Assembly (NCBI GenBank): GCA_023375785.1
Contig: SZWC01000808.1
Coordinates: 213,489 to 234,493, forward strand
From: Penium margaritaceum
Lineage: Eukaryota; Streptophyta; Zygnematophyceae; Desmidiales; Peniaceae
Reading direction: 5' to 3'
DNA: 21,005 nucleotides
The position numbers and the translations under genes were made by a program. This document shows, piece by piece, positions 10,565 to 21,005 of this stretch. The notes below the pieces were generated by a model that did not search any database, was not told the origin of the DNA, and saw nothing but the letters and a program-made list of their open reading frames with translations. Positions within the stretch are counted from its first letter, which is position 1; the number at the start of each line of letters is the position of its first letter.

Positions 10565-11578
10565 CCACTGACCATGACCACAATGTTTACCAAGTACCTT
10601 AAACGACTATGAATCATAACACGAGTCAGCCATGGTCAGAGTTTCCAATCACAGTGCAGATGTACTAGGCATGATCTTGAAGGCGCAAACAAGGTACAAT
10701 ACTGGTGGCTCAGTGTGGCTATTGTGTGCAATGCCTTGACAAAGTTGGCATGTGCCACTGACCATGACCACAAATGTATCCAAGTGACTTTTACATCTAT
10801 TAATCATAACACGAGTCAGCCATGGTCAGAGTGTCCAATCACAATGTAGATATACTAGACATGACCTTGCAGGTATAAAAGAGGTACAATACTGGTGACT
10901 CGGTGTAACTATTATGCGCAATGCCTTCACAAAGTTGGCATGTGCCACTGACCATTACCACAAATGTATCCAAGTGACTTTTACTTCTATTGATCATAAC
11001 ACGAGTCAGCCACGGTTAGAGTGTCCAATCATAGTGCAGATGTACTCGGCATGATCTTGCAGGTAAAAACAAGGTAGAATACCGTGGCTCGGTGTGGCTA
11101 TTGTGCGCAATGCCTTGAAAAAGTTGGCATGTGCCATTGACCATGACCACAAATGTATCCAAGTGACTTTTACTTCTATTGATCATAACACAAGTCAGCC
11201 ACAGTCACAGTGTTCAATAACAGTACATATTTACTAGGCATGATCTTGTAGGTGTAAAAAAGGTACAATACTGGTGGCTTGGTGTGGCTATTGTGCGCAA
11301 TGCCTTGACAAAGTTGGCATGTGCCACTGACCATGACCACAAAGTTTACCAAGTACCTTATACGGCTATAAATCATAACACGAGTCAGCCACAGTCAGAG
11401 TGTCCAATCATAGTGCAGATATACTGGGCATGACCTTGCAGGTATAAACAAGGTAGAATATTGGTAGCTCAGTGTGGCTATTGTGCGCAATGCCTTGACA
11501 AAGTTGACATGTGCCACTGACCATGACCACAAATGTATCCAAAAGACGTTTACTTTTATTTATCATAACACGAGTTAG

Positions 11579-11761
11579 CCACGGTCAGAGTGTCCAATCA
11601 CAGTGCAGATATATTTGGCATGACCTTACATTTATAAACAAGGTAGAATACTGGTGGCTTGGTGTGGCAATTGTGTGGAATGCATTGACAAAGTTGGCAT
11701 GTGCCACCGACCATGACCACAAATGTATCCAAGTGACTTTTACTTCTATTGATCATAACAC
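11579..11761 (-). repeat. 183 bp perfect duplicate, copy a
   Basis: Identical by reading to 12149-12331, a 570 bp offset equal to three monomers. It carries the private words tttggcatgacc, ttacatttataaac and ggcaattgtgtggaatgc, which I do not see elsewhere in the window. Identity stops abruptly at both ends (gttag versus gtcaa on the left, caagt versus cgagt on the right), suggesting a short conversion tract. Confidence 0.9.
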
Positions 11762-12148
11762 AAGTCAGCCACGGTCAGAGTGTCCAATAACAGTACATAT
11801 GTACTAGGCATGATCTTGAAGGCGCAAACAAGGTACAATACTGGTGGCTCAGTGTGGCTATTGTGTGCAATGCCTTGACAAAGTTGGCATGTGCCACTGA
11901 CCATGACCACAAAGTTTACCAAGTACCTTAAACGGCTATGAATCATAACACGAGTCAGTCACGGTCAGAGTGTCAAATCATAGGGCAAATATACTGGGCA
12001 TGATCTTGCAGGTACAAACAAGGTAGAATACTGGTGGCTCAATGTGGCTATAGTGCGCAATGCCATGACAAAGCTGGCATGTACCACTGACCATGACCAC
12101 AAATGTATCCAAGTGACCTTTTCTTCTATTGATCATAACACGAGTCAA

Positions 12149-12331
12149 CCACGGTCAGAGTGTCCAATCACAGTGCAGATATATTTGGCATGACCTTACA
12201 TTTATAAACAAGGTAGAATACTGGTGGCTTGGTGTGGCAATTGTGTGGAATGCATTGACAAAGTTGGCATGTGCCACCGACCATGACCACAAATGTATCC
12301 AAGTGACTTTTACTTCTATTGATCATAACAC
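12149..12331 (-). repeat. 183 bp perfect duplicate, copy b
   Basis: Second copy of the segment at 11579-11761, in the same orientation and with no difference found. The flanking monomers of the two copies are unlike, so the tract was copied alone and not as part of a longer duplication. Confidence 0.9.
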
Positions 12332-13223
12332 GAGTCAGCCACGGTCAGAGTGTCCAATCACAGTGCAGATGAACTAGGCATGAACTTGCAGGTACAAACA
12401 AGGTAGAATACTGGTGGCTCGGTGTGGCTATTGTGTGCAATGCCTTGACAAAGTTGACATGTGCCACTGACCATGACCACAAATGTATCCAAGTGAGTTT
12501 CACTTCTATCGAGCATAACACAAGTCAGCCACGATCAGAGTGTCCAATCACAGTGCAGATGTACTATGCATGATCTCGCAGGTGCAAACAACGTAGGATA
12601 CTGGCGGCTCGGTGTGTCTATTGGGTGCAATGCCTTGACAAAGTTGGCATGTGCCACTGACAATGACCACAAAGTTTACCAAGTACCTTAAACGGCTATG
12701 AATCATACCACGATTCAGCCACGGTCAGAGTGTCCAATCACAGTGCAGATGTAATAGGCATGATGTTGCAGGTGTAAAAAAGGTAGAATACTGGTGGCTC
12801 GGTGTGGCTATTGTGGGCAATGCCTTGACAAATTTGGCATGTGCAACTGACCATGACCACAGAGTCTACCAAGTGCCTTTAACTTCTACGCATCATAACA
12901 CGAGTCATTCACAGTCAGAGTACCCAATCACAGTGCACATCTAATATGCATGACCTTGAAGGTTTCAAAGATGTGAAAAACCGGTGGCTTGGCTTGGCTA
13001 TTGTGCGCAATGCCTTGACAAAGTTGGCATGTGCCACTAACCATGACCACAAATGTATCGAAGTGACTTTTACTTATATTGTTCATAACATGAGTCATCA
13101 ACGGTCAGAGTGTTTAATCACAGTGCAGATGCACTAGGCATGATCTTCCAGGTACAAACAAGGTATAATACTAATAGCTCGGTGTGGATATAGTGCGCAA
13201 TTCCATGACAAAGTTGCCATGTG

Positions 13224-14469
13224 CCACTGACCATGACCACAAATGTATCCAAAAGACGTTTACTTTTATTTATCATAACACGAGTTAGCCACGGTCAGAG
13301 TGTCCAATCACAGTGCATATATGTTGGCCATGACCTTACAGGTATAAACAAGGTAGAATACTGGTGGCTCAGTGTGGTATTTTTGTGCAATGCCTTGACA
13401 AATTTGGCACGTGCCACTGACCATGACCACTAACGTATCCAAGTGACTTTTACTTCTATTGATCATAACACGAGTCAGCCATGGTTAGAGTGTCCAATCA
13501 CAGTGCAGATATACTAGTCATGACCTATCAGGTATAAACAATGTATAATACTGGTGGCTTGGTGTTGGTATTGTGCGCAATGCCTTGGCAAACTTGGCAT
13601 GTTCCACTGAACATGACCACAAAGTTTACCAAGTGACTTTTTCTTCATATGAATCGTAACACGAGTTAGCCACAGTCAGAGTGCCCAATCACAGCGCACA
13701 TCTAATATGGATAACCTTGTAGGTATCAACAAGGTAAATAACCGGTCGCTTGGCACGGCTTTTGTGCGCAATGCCTTGACAAAGTTGGCATGTTCCACTA
13801 AACATGACCAAAAAGTCTACCAAATACATTAAACGGCTATGAACAATAACACGAGTCAGCCTAGGTCAAAGTGTTCAATCATAGTGCAGATACACTGGGA
13901 ATGACCTTACATGTATAACCAAGGTAGACTACTGGTGGCTCGATGTGGCTATTGTGCGCAATGCCTTGACAAAGTTGGCATGTGCTACAGACCATGACTA
14001 CAATTGTATCCAAGTGACTTTCACTTAAATTGATCATAACACGAGTTGGCCACGGTCACAGTGTCCAATCATATTGCAGATGTACTAGGCATGACCTTGC
14101 AGGTACAAACAAGGTAGAATACCTTAAACGGCTATGAATTATAACACGAGTCAGTCACGGTCAGAGTGTCCAACCACAGGGCATATATACTGGGCATGAT
14201 CTTGCAGGTACAAAAAAGGTAGAATACTGGTGGCTGGGTGTTGCTCTTGTGCACAATGCCTTGACAGAGTTGGCATGTGCCACTGAAAATGACCACAAAT
14301 ATATCCAAGTGAATTTTACTTCTATTGATCATAACATGAGTCAGTGACGGTTAGAGTGTCCAATCACTATGCAGATGTACTAGGCATGACCTTGCAGGTA
14401 CAAACAAGGTAGAATACTGGTGGCTCAGTGTGGCTATTGTGTGCAATGCCTTGAAAAAGTTGGCATGTG
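13224..14469 (-). repeat. Duplicated block D, copy 2
   Basis: Collinear with 7641-8883, including the 84 bp deletion scar at 14122 and the odd words ttcttcatatgaatcg and catgtataaccaagg. The left neighbour here is an ordinary monomer. Copy 2 is therefore embedded in a continuous array, while copy 1 starts at the orientation switch. At its right end it joins a type-11 and a type-12 monomer (14470-14849) leading into unit 2. Confidence 0.9.
14117..14127 (-). other. 84 bp deletion scar in a satellite monomer (copy 2)
   Basis: Same junction as at 8531-8541: gtagaatac runs straight into cttaaacggctatgaatt. An identical break in both copies shows that the deletion predates the large duplication. 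Confidence 0.85.
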
Positions 14470-14849
14470 CCATTGACCATGACCACAAATGTATCCAATT
14501 GACTTCTACTTCTATTGATCATAACACAAGTCAGCCACGGTCAGAGTGTCCAATAACAGTACATATTTACTAGGCATGATCTTGTAGGCGTAAACAAGGT
14601 ACAATACTGGTGGCTCGGTGTGGCTATTGTGTGCAATGCCTTGACAAAGTTGGCATGTGCCACTGACCATGACCACAAAGTTTACCAAGTACCTTATACG
14701 GCTATAAATCATAACACGAGTCCGCCACAGTCAGAGTGTCCAATCATAGTGGATATATACTGGGCATGACCTTGCAGGTATAAACAAGGTATAATAATGG
14801 TAGCTCAGTGTGGCTATTGTGCGCAATGCCTTGACAAAGTTGGCATGTG
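14470..14849 (-). repeat. HOR monomers 11 and 12 preceding unit 2
   Basis: Two monomers, ccattgacc..caataacagtacatattt (type 11) and cttatacggctataaatc (type 12). They match the last two monomers of unit 2 (about 16748-17127) at the same 2,278 bp offset. The higher-order order therefore starts at about 14450-14470, before the unit boundary chosen here. Confidence 0.85.
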
Positions 14850-17127
14850 CCACTGACCGTGACCACCAATTTATCCAAGTGACTTTTACTTCTATTGGTC
14901 ATAAACGGAGTCAGCCACGGTCAGAGTGTCCAATCACTGCGCACATCTGGTATGCATGACATTGCAGGTATAAATAGGGTGAAAAACCGGTGGCTTGGCA
15001 TGACTATTGTTTTAAATGCCTTGAAAAAGTTGGCATGTTCCACTGACCATGACCACAAAGTTTACCAAGTACCTTAAACGGCTATGAATCATAACACGAG
15101 TCAGCCATGGTCAGAGTGTCCAACCACAGTGCAGATGTACTAGGCATGATCTTGCAGGTTCAAAGAAGGTAGACCACTGGTGGCTCAGTGTGGCTATTGT
15201 GTGCAATGCCTTGACAAAGTTAGCATGTGCCACTGACCATGACCACAAATGTATCCAAGTGACATTTACTTCTATTGATCATAACATGAGTCAGCCATGG
15301 TCAGAGTGTCCAGTCACAGTGCAGTTGTACTGGGCATGAACATGCAGGTGCAAACAAGATAGAATACTGGTGGCTCGGTGTGGCTATTGTGCTCAATGCG
15401 TTGACAAAGTTGGCATGTGCCACTCACCATGACCACAAAGTTTACCAAGTACCTTAAAAGGCTATGAATCATAACACGAGTCAGTCACAGTCAGAGTGTC
15501 AAATCATAGGGCAGATATACTGGGCATGATCTTGCAGGTACAAACAAGGTAGAATACTGGTGGCTTGGTGTTGCTATTGTGCACAATGCCTTGACATAGT
15601 TGGTATGTGCCACTGACAATGACCACAAATGTATCCAAGTGACTTTTACTTCTATTGATCATAACACGAGTCAGCCACGGTCAGAGTGTCCAATCACAAT
15701 GCAGATGTACTAGGCATGACCTTGCAGGTACAAACAAGGTAGAATACCGGTGGCTCAGTGTGGCTGTTGTGTGCAATGCCTTGACAAAGTTGGCATGAGC
15801 CACTGACCATGACCACAAATGTATCCAAGTGACTTTTACTTCTATTAATCATAACACGAGTCAGCCATGGTCAGAGTGCCCAATCACAGTGTAGATATAA
15901 TGGACATGACCTTGCAGGTATAAAAAGGGTACAATACTTGTGGCTCGGCGTAACTAATATGTGCAATGCCTTCACAAAGTTGGCATGTGCCACTGACCAT
16001 GACCACAAATGTATCCAAGTGACTTTTTCTTCTATTGATCATAACACGAGTCAGCCATGGTTAGAGCGTCCAATCCAAGTGCACATGTACTCGGCATGAT
16101 CTTGCAGGTACAAACAAGGTAGAATACTGTGGCTCGGTGTGGCTATTGTGCGCAATGCCTTGACAAAGTTGGCATGTGCCACTGACCATGACCACAAAGT
16201 TTACCAAGTACCTTAAACGGCTATGAATCATAACACGAGTCAGCCATGGTCAGAGTTTCCAATCACAGTGCAGATGTACTAGGCATGATCTTGCAGGTTC
16301 AAACAAGTTATAACACTGGTGGCTCAGTGTGGCTATTGTGTGCAATGCCTTGACAAAGTTGGCATGTGCCATTGACCATGACCACAAATGTATCCAAGTG
16401 ACTTTTACATCTATTAATCATAATACGAGTCAGCCATTGTCAGAGTGTCCAATCACAGTGTATATATACTGGACATGACCTTACAGGTATAAAAGAGGTA
16501 CAATACAGGTGGCTCGGTGTAACTATTATGCGTAATGCCTTCACAAAGTTGGCATGTGCCACTGACCATGACCACAAATGTATCCAAGTGACTTTTACTT
16601 CTATTGATCATAACACGAGTCAGCCACGGTTAGAGTGTCCAATCATAGTGCAGATGTACTCGGCATGATCTTGCAGGTAAAAACAAGGTATAACACCGTG
16701 GCTCGGTGTGGCTATTGTGCGCAATGCCTTGAAAAAGTTGGCATGTGCCATTGACCATGACCACAAATGTATCTAAGTGACTTTTACTTCTATTGATCAT
16801 AACACAAGTCAGCCACGGTCAGAGTGTCCAATAACAGTACATATTTACTAGGCATGATCTTGTAGGTGTAAACAAGGTACAATACTGGTGGCTCGGTGTG
16901 GCTATTGTGCGCAATGCCTTGACAAAGTTGGCATGTGCCACTGACCATGACCACAAAGTTTACCAAGTACCTTATACGGCTATAAATCATAACACGAGTC
17001 AGCCACAGTCAGAGTGTCCAATCATAGTGCAGATATACTGGGCATGACCTTGCAGGTATAAACAAGGTAGAATATTGGTAGCTCAGTGTGGCTATTGTGC
17101 GCAATGCCTTGACAAAGTTGGCATGTG
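14850..17127 (-). repeat. Higher-order repeat unit 2, complete 12-mer (2,278 bp)
   Basis: Twelve monomers in subfamily order B C B C B B B C B B B C. Landmark words recur at exactly +2,278 in unit 3: ccgtgaccaccaat at 14857 and 17135, agcgtcc at 16065 and 18343. The ttgaaaaagttgg word at 14451 recurs at 16729, also +2,278. Monomer 5 (15610-15799) differs from its unit-3 partner (17888-18077) at only 4 of 190 positions by eye, while adjacent monomers in one unit differ much more. That is the definition of a higher-order repeat. No A-type head is used, although monomer 1 has an A-like tail (cacatctggtatgcatg). Confidence 0.92.
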
Positions 17128-18646
17128 CCACTGACCGTGACCACCAATATATCCAAGTGACTTTTACTTCTATTGGTCATAACAGGAGTTAGCCACGGTC
17201 AGAGTGTCCAATCACAGCGCACATCTGGTATGCATGACCTTGCAGGTATAAATAGGGTGAAAAACCGGTGGCTTTGCACGACTATTGTTTGCAATGCCTT
17301 GAAAAAGTTGGCATGTTCCACTGACCATGACCACAAAGTTTACCAAGTACCTTAAACGGCTATGAATCATAACACGAGTCAGCCATGGTCAGAGTGTCCA
17401 ACCACAGTGCAGATGTACTAGGCATTATCTTGCAGGTTCAAAGAAGGTAGACCACTGGTGGCTCATTGTGGCTATTGTGTGCAATGCCTTGACAAAGTTG
17501 GCATGTGCCACTGATCATGACCGCAAATGTATCCAAGTGACTTTTACTTCTATTGATCATAACATGAGTCAGCTACGGTCAGAGTGTCCGATCACAGTGC
17601 AGTTGTATTAGGCATGAACATGCAGGTGCAAACAAGATAGAATACTGGTGGCTCGGTGTGGCTATTGTGCGCAATGCGTTGACAAAGTTGGCATGTGCCA
17701 CTCACCATGACCACAAAGTTTACCAAGTACCTTAAACGGCTATGAATCATAACATGAGTCAGTCACGGTCAGAGTGTCAAATCATAGGGCAGATATACTG
17801 GGCATGATCTTGCAGGTACAAACAAGGTAGAATACTGGTGGCTTGGTGTTGCTATTGTGCACAATGCCTTGAGAGAGTTGGTATGTGCCACTGACAATTA
17901 CCACAAATGTATCCAAGTGACTTTTACTTCTATTGATCATAACACGAGTCAGCCACGGTCAGAGTGTCCAATCACAATGCAGATGTACTAGGCATGACCT
18001 TGCAGGTACAAACAAGGTAGAATACCGGTGGCTCAGTTTGGCTGTTGTGTGCAATGTCTTGACAAGGTTGGCATGAGCCACTGACCATGACCACAAATGT
18101 ATCCAATTGACTTCTACTTCTGATAATCATAACACGAGTCAGCCATGGTCAGAGTGCCCAATCACAGTGTAGATATAATGGACATGACCTTACAGGTATA
18201 AAAAGGGTACAATACTTGTGGCTCGGCGTAACTAATATGCGCAATGCCTTCACAAATTTGGCATGTGCCACTGACCATGACCACAAAGGTATCCAAGTGA
18301 CTTTTTCTTCTATTGATCATAACACGAGTCAGCCATGGTTAGAGCGTCCAATCCAAGTGCACATGTACTCGGCATGATCTTGCAGGTACAAACAAGGTAG
18401 AATACTGTGGCTCGGTGTGGCTATTGTGCGCAATGCCTTGACAAAGTTGGCATGTGCCACTGACCATGACCACAAAGTTTACCAAGTACCTTAAACGGCT
18501 ATGAATCATAACACGAGTCAGCCATGGTCAGAGTGTCCAATCATAGTGCAGATCTACTAGGCATGATCTTGCAGGTTCAAACAAGGTAGAACACTGGTGG
18601 CTCAGTGTGGCTATTGTGTGCAATGCCTTGACAAAGTTGGCATGTG
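17128..18646 (-). repeat. Higher-order repeat unit 3, truncated (monomers 1-8)
   Basis: Follows unit 2 head to tail and keeps its monomer order through monomer 8 (gcagatctactagg and ggttcaaacaaggtag, compare 16270-16310). The next repeat, from 18647, has gagcatgacc, agagaccccaatccc and none of the private words of monomer 9, so the higher-order order stops here. About 1,519 bp, 8 of 12 monomers. Confidence 0.88.
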
Positions 18647-21005
18647 CCACTGAGCATGACCACAAATGTATCCAAGTGACTTTTACTTATATTGATCATA
18701 ACACGAGTCAGCCAGGGTCAGAGACCCCAATCCCAGTGCAGATATACTGGGCATGACCTTGCAGGTATAAACAAGGTAGAATACAGGTGGCTCGGTGTGG
18801 CTACGGTGCACAATGCCTTGAAAAAGTTGGCATATGCCACTAACCATGACCACAAATATATCCAAGTGACTTTTACTTCTATTGATCATAACACGAGTCA
18901 GCCACGGTCAGAGTGTCCAATCATAGTGCAAATGTACTAGGCATGATCTTGCAGGTGCAAACAAGGTAGAATACTGGTGGCTCGGTGTGGTTATTGTGCG
19001 CAATGCCTTGACAAAGTTGACATGTGCCACTGACTACGACCACAAATGTATCCAAGTGACCTTTACTTCTATTGATAATAACACAAGTCAGCCACGGTCA
19101 GAGAGTCCAAGAAGAGTGCAGATTTGCTACGCATGATCTTGCAGGTACAAGCAAGGTACAATACTGGTGGCTCGGTCTGGCTATTGTGCGCAATGCATTG
19201 ACAAAGTTGGCATGTGCCACTGACCATGACCACAAAGTTTACCAAGTACCTTAAACGGCTATGAATCATAACACGAGTCAGCCACAGTCAGAGTGTCCAA
19301 TCACAATGCTGATAAACTGGGAATGACCTTGCATGTATAAACAAGGTACAATAGTGGTGGCTCCATGTGGCTATTGTGTACAATGCCTTGACAAAATTGG
19401 CATGTGCCACTGACCATGACCACAAATGTATCCAAGTGACGTTTACTTCTATTGATCATAACACGAGTCAGCCACGGCGAGAGTGTCCAATCACAATGCA
19501 CATCTAATATGCATGACCTTGCATGTATTAAAAAGTTAAAAACCCGGTGGATTGACACGGCTATTGTGCGCAATGCCTTGACAAAGTTGGCATGTACCAC
19601 TGACCATGACCAAAAAGTTTACCAAGTACCTTAAACGGCTATAAATCATAACACAAGTCAGCCACGGAAAGAGTGTCCAATCACAGAGCAGATATACCAA
19701 CCATGACCTTGCAGGTATAAACAAGGTAGAATACTGGTGGCTCGGTGTGGTTATTGTGCACAATGCCTTGACAAAGTTGGCATGTGCCACTAACCATGAC
19801 CACAAATGTATCCAAGTGACTTTTACTTATATTGACCATAACACAAGCCAGCTACGTTCAGAGTGTTCAATCACAGTGCATATGTACTAGGCATGATCTT
19901 GCAGGTGTAAACAAGGTAGAACACTGGTGGCTGTGTGTGGCTATTTTGCGCAGTGCCTTCACAAAGTTGGCATGTGCCACTGACCATGACCACAAAGTTT
20001 ACCAGGTGACTTTAACTTCTACAAATCATAACACGAGTCAGCCACGGTCAGAGTGTCCAATCACAGTGCAGCTGTACTAGGCATGATCTTGCAGGTGCAA
20101 ACAAAGTAGAATACTGGTGGCTCGGTGTGGCTATTGTGCGCAATGCCTTGACAAAGTTTGCATGTGCCACTGACCATGACCACAAAGCTTACCAAGTGAC
20201 TTTAACCTCTACGAATCGTAACACGAGTCAGCCACAGTCAGAGTGCCCACTCACAGTTCAGATGTACTATGCATGACCTTGCATGTGTAAACAATGTAAA
20301 AAACCGGTGACTTGGCACGGCTATTGTGCGCAATGCCTTGACAAAATTGGCATGTGCCACTGACCATTACCACAAAGTTTGCCAAGTGACTTTAACTTCT
20401 ACGAATCGTAACGCGAGTCAGCCACAGTCAGAGTGCCCAATCACTGTGCACATCTAATATGCATGACCTTGCTGGTATAAACAAGGTAAAAACCCGGTGG
20501 CTTGGCACGGCTATTCTGCGCAATGCCTTGACAAAATTAGCATGTGCTACTGACCATGACCTCAAATTTTACCAAGTACATTAAACGGCTATGAATCATA
20601 ACACGAGTCAGCCACAGTAAGAGTGTCCAATCGGGTGGGGATATTATGGGCATACCCTTGCAGGTATAAACAAGGCAGAATACTGGTGGCTCGGTGTGGC
20701 TGTTGTGCGCAATGCCTTGACAAAGTTGGCATGTGCCACTGACCATGACCACAAATGTATCCAAGTGACTTTTACTTCTATTGATCATAACACGAGTCAG
20801 CCATGGTAAGAGTGTCCAATCACAGTGCACATCTATTATTTATGACCTAGCAGGTATAAACAAGGTAAAAAAGTGGTGGCTTGGCATGGCTATTGTGCTC
20901 AATGCCTTGACAAATTTGGCATGTGCCACTGACGATGACCACAAAGTTTACCAAGTACCTCAAACGGCTATGAATCATAACACGAGTCAGCCACGGTCAG
21001 AGTGT
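18647..21005 (-). repeat. Unordered satellite monomers to the window end
   Basis: About 12 monomers of the same family, - orientation, that do not follow the 2,278 bp order and have more private differences, for example gccacggcgagag at 19471-19483 and gggtggggat near 20634. It looks like an older, less homogenised part of the array. Three A-type monomers in a row lie at 19977-20546. The array is open at the window edge. Confidence 0.85.
19977..20546 (-). repeat. Run of three A-subfamily monomers
   Basis: Monomers at 19977, 20167 and 20357 carry the A words accaggtgactttaac, ctctacgaatcgtaac and cttctacgaatcgtaacg. The A-like tail (cacatctaatatgcatg with aacccggtggcttgg) follows in the third. 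A-type repeats are common in the left array but absent from the 12-mer units, so this is the main A cluster on the right. Confidence 0.75.

Larger units (their letters stand above)
9074..11513 (-). repeat. Higher-order repeat unit 1, 13-monomer variant (2,440 bp)
   Basis: Monomer by monomer this matches unit 2 (14850-17127) in order, with private words such as ccgtgaccaccaat (monomer 1), ggttcaaagaa (2), cagttgtac (3), tcatagggcagat (4), aatacttgtggctcggcg (6), agagcgtccaatcc (7), cagagtttcc (8) and ttacatctattaatc (9). It differs in two ways: a 27 bp deletion near 9233 and one additional 190 bp monomer at 10375-10564. 2,278 - 28 + 190 gives the observed length, the extra base being a small indel. 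Confidence 0.9.
11514..13223 (-). repeat. Nine-monomer block between the two large copies
   Basis: Exactly 1,710 bp, nine monomers of 190. It begins with a monomer like the first one of block D (aaaagacgtttacttttatt) and then holds a mixture of B, C and one A-like monomer (about 12846). The 2,278 bp order is not present in it. It contains the 183 bp perfect duplication at 11579-11761 and 12149-12331, and a stretch near 11760-11890 that copies words of 10432-10560 and 10670-10740, indicating patchwork exchange. Confidence 0.75.
7641..21005 (-). repeat. 190 bp satellite array, right block (- orientation)
   Basis: The reverse complement of the left-array monomer is repeated head to tail to the window end. 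Taking ccactgacc as start, copies run from 7641 to 20936, a distance of 13,295 bp. Adding back three visible deletions (84 bp near 8537, 84 bp near 14122, 27 bp near 9233) gives 13,490 bp, exactly 71 periods of 190. The same subfamilies as on the left are present, so they diversified before the orientation switch. Unlike the left array it carries long, recent higher-order copies. The array is cut by the window edge. Confidence 0.97.

Noticed and set aside
7641-11513. Recent fold-back duplication making a long, near-perfect palindrome with the left array
   Set aside because: The first 190 bp on each side differ at about 31 sites, and the monomer class order left of the joint (C-A-B-B) does not mirror that on the right. 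Only the orientation is mirrored.
15157-15193. RNA polymerase III box-like words: ggttcaaag (B-box-like) and tggctcagtgtgg (A-box-like), suggesting a tRNA-derived SINE origin
   Set aside because: The order within a monomer is B then A, the reverse of a tRNA promoter. The next B-like word after an A is about 150 bp away. Most monomers lack a good B box, and no cloverleaf or terminator T-run can be drawn.
451-21005. CRISPR array or bacterial repeat system
   Set aside because: Repeats are contiguous 190 bp monomers with graded divergence and no unique spacers. There are no cas-like genes, and the flank is a eukaryote-type tetranucleotide microsatellite.

Overview
This window is non-coding, eukaryotic tandem-repeat DNA. 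I find no gene, RNA gene, transposon or CRISPR array. A (CATA)n/(TACA)n microsatellite tract at the left edge gives way, at about position 451, to a satellite array of about 190 bp per monomer. The array fills the rest of the window and runs off the right end. Counting a conserved block gives 37 consecutive periods over 7,032 bp in the left part (mean 190.05 bp). In the right part there are about 71 periods, once three internal deletions (84, 84 and 27 bp) are allowed for. Satellite arrays with CATA microsatellites and higher-order repeats suggest a nuclear genome, most likely of an animal, in heterochromatin or a pericentromeric or subtelomeric block. The sequence alone does not allow a finer placement, and I do not recognise the satellite family.

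Layout. 1-316 is degenerate TA/CA-rich low-complexity DNA. 317-453 is a CATA/TACA tract ending in (AC)7. 451-7633 is the left array, with monomers in one orientation (called +). 7605-7669 is a head-to-head switch point: a 29 bp perfect inverted repeat with a 7 bp spacer. 7641-21005 is the right array, with every monomer inverted (-).

Monomers fall into three subfamilies defined by the segment beside the conserved block (- orientation): B (aaatgtatccaagtgac.. then ttctattgatcataac), C (aaagtttaccaagtacc.. then ggctatgaatcataac) and A (aaagtttaccaagtgac.. then tctacgaatcgtaac). The left array is a loose C-A-B-B (760 bp) pattern. The right array has more recent structure. There is a 12-monomer higher-order repeat (HOR) of 2,278 bp (14850-17127, continued as monomers 1-8 at 17128-18646), with a 13-monomer variant at 9074-11513. 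A roughly 3.9 kb collinear segmental duplication pairs 7641-11513 with 13224-17127. A nine-monomer block (11514-13223, exactly 1,710 bp) lies between the two copies and itself holds a 183 bp perfect duplication at a 570 bp offset.

The short open frames in the window are shadows of the repeat. 190 is not a multiple of 3, so a frame rarely survives more than one monomer, and the same phrase recurs in all frames and on both strands. What is worth attention is the array architecture: the inversion point, the asymmetry of homogenisation on its two sides, the nested duplications with shared deletion scars, and a conserved block in almost every monomer with a tandem TGGTCA and a TGGCA/TGCCA dyad.
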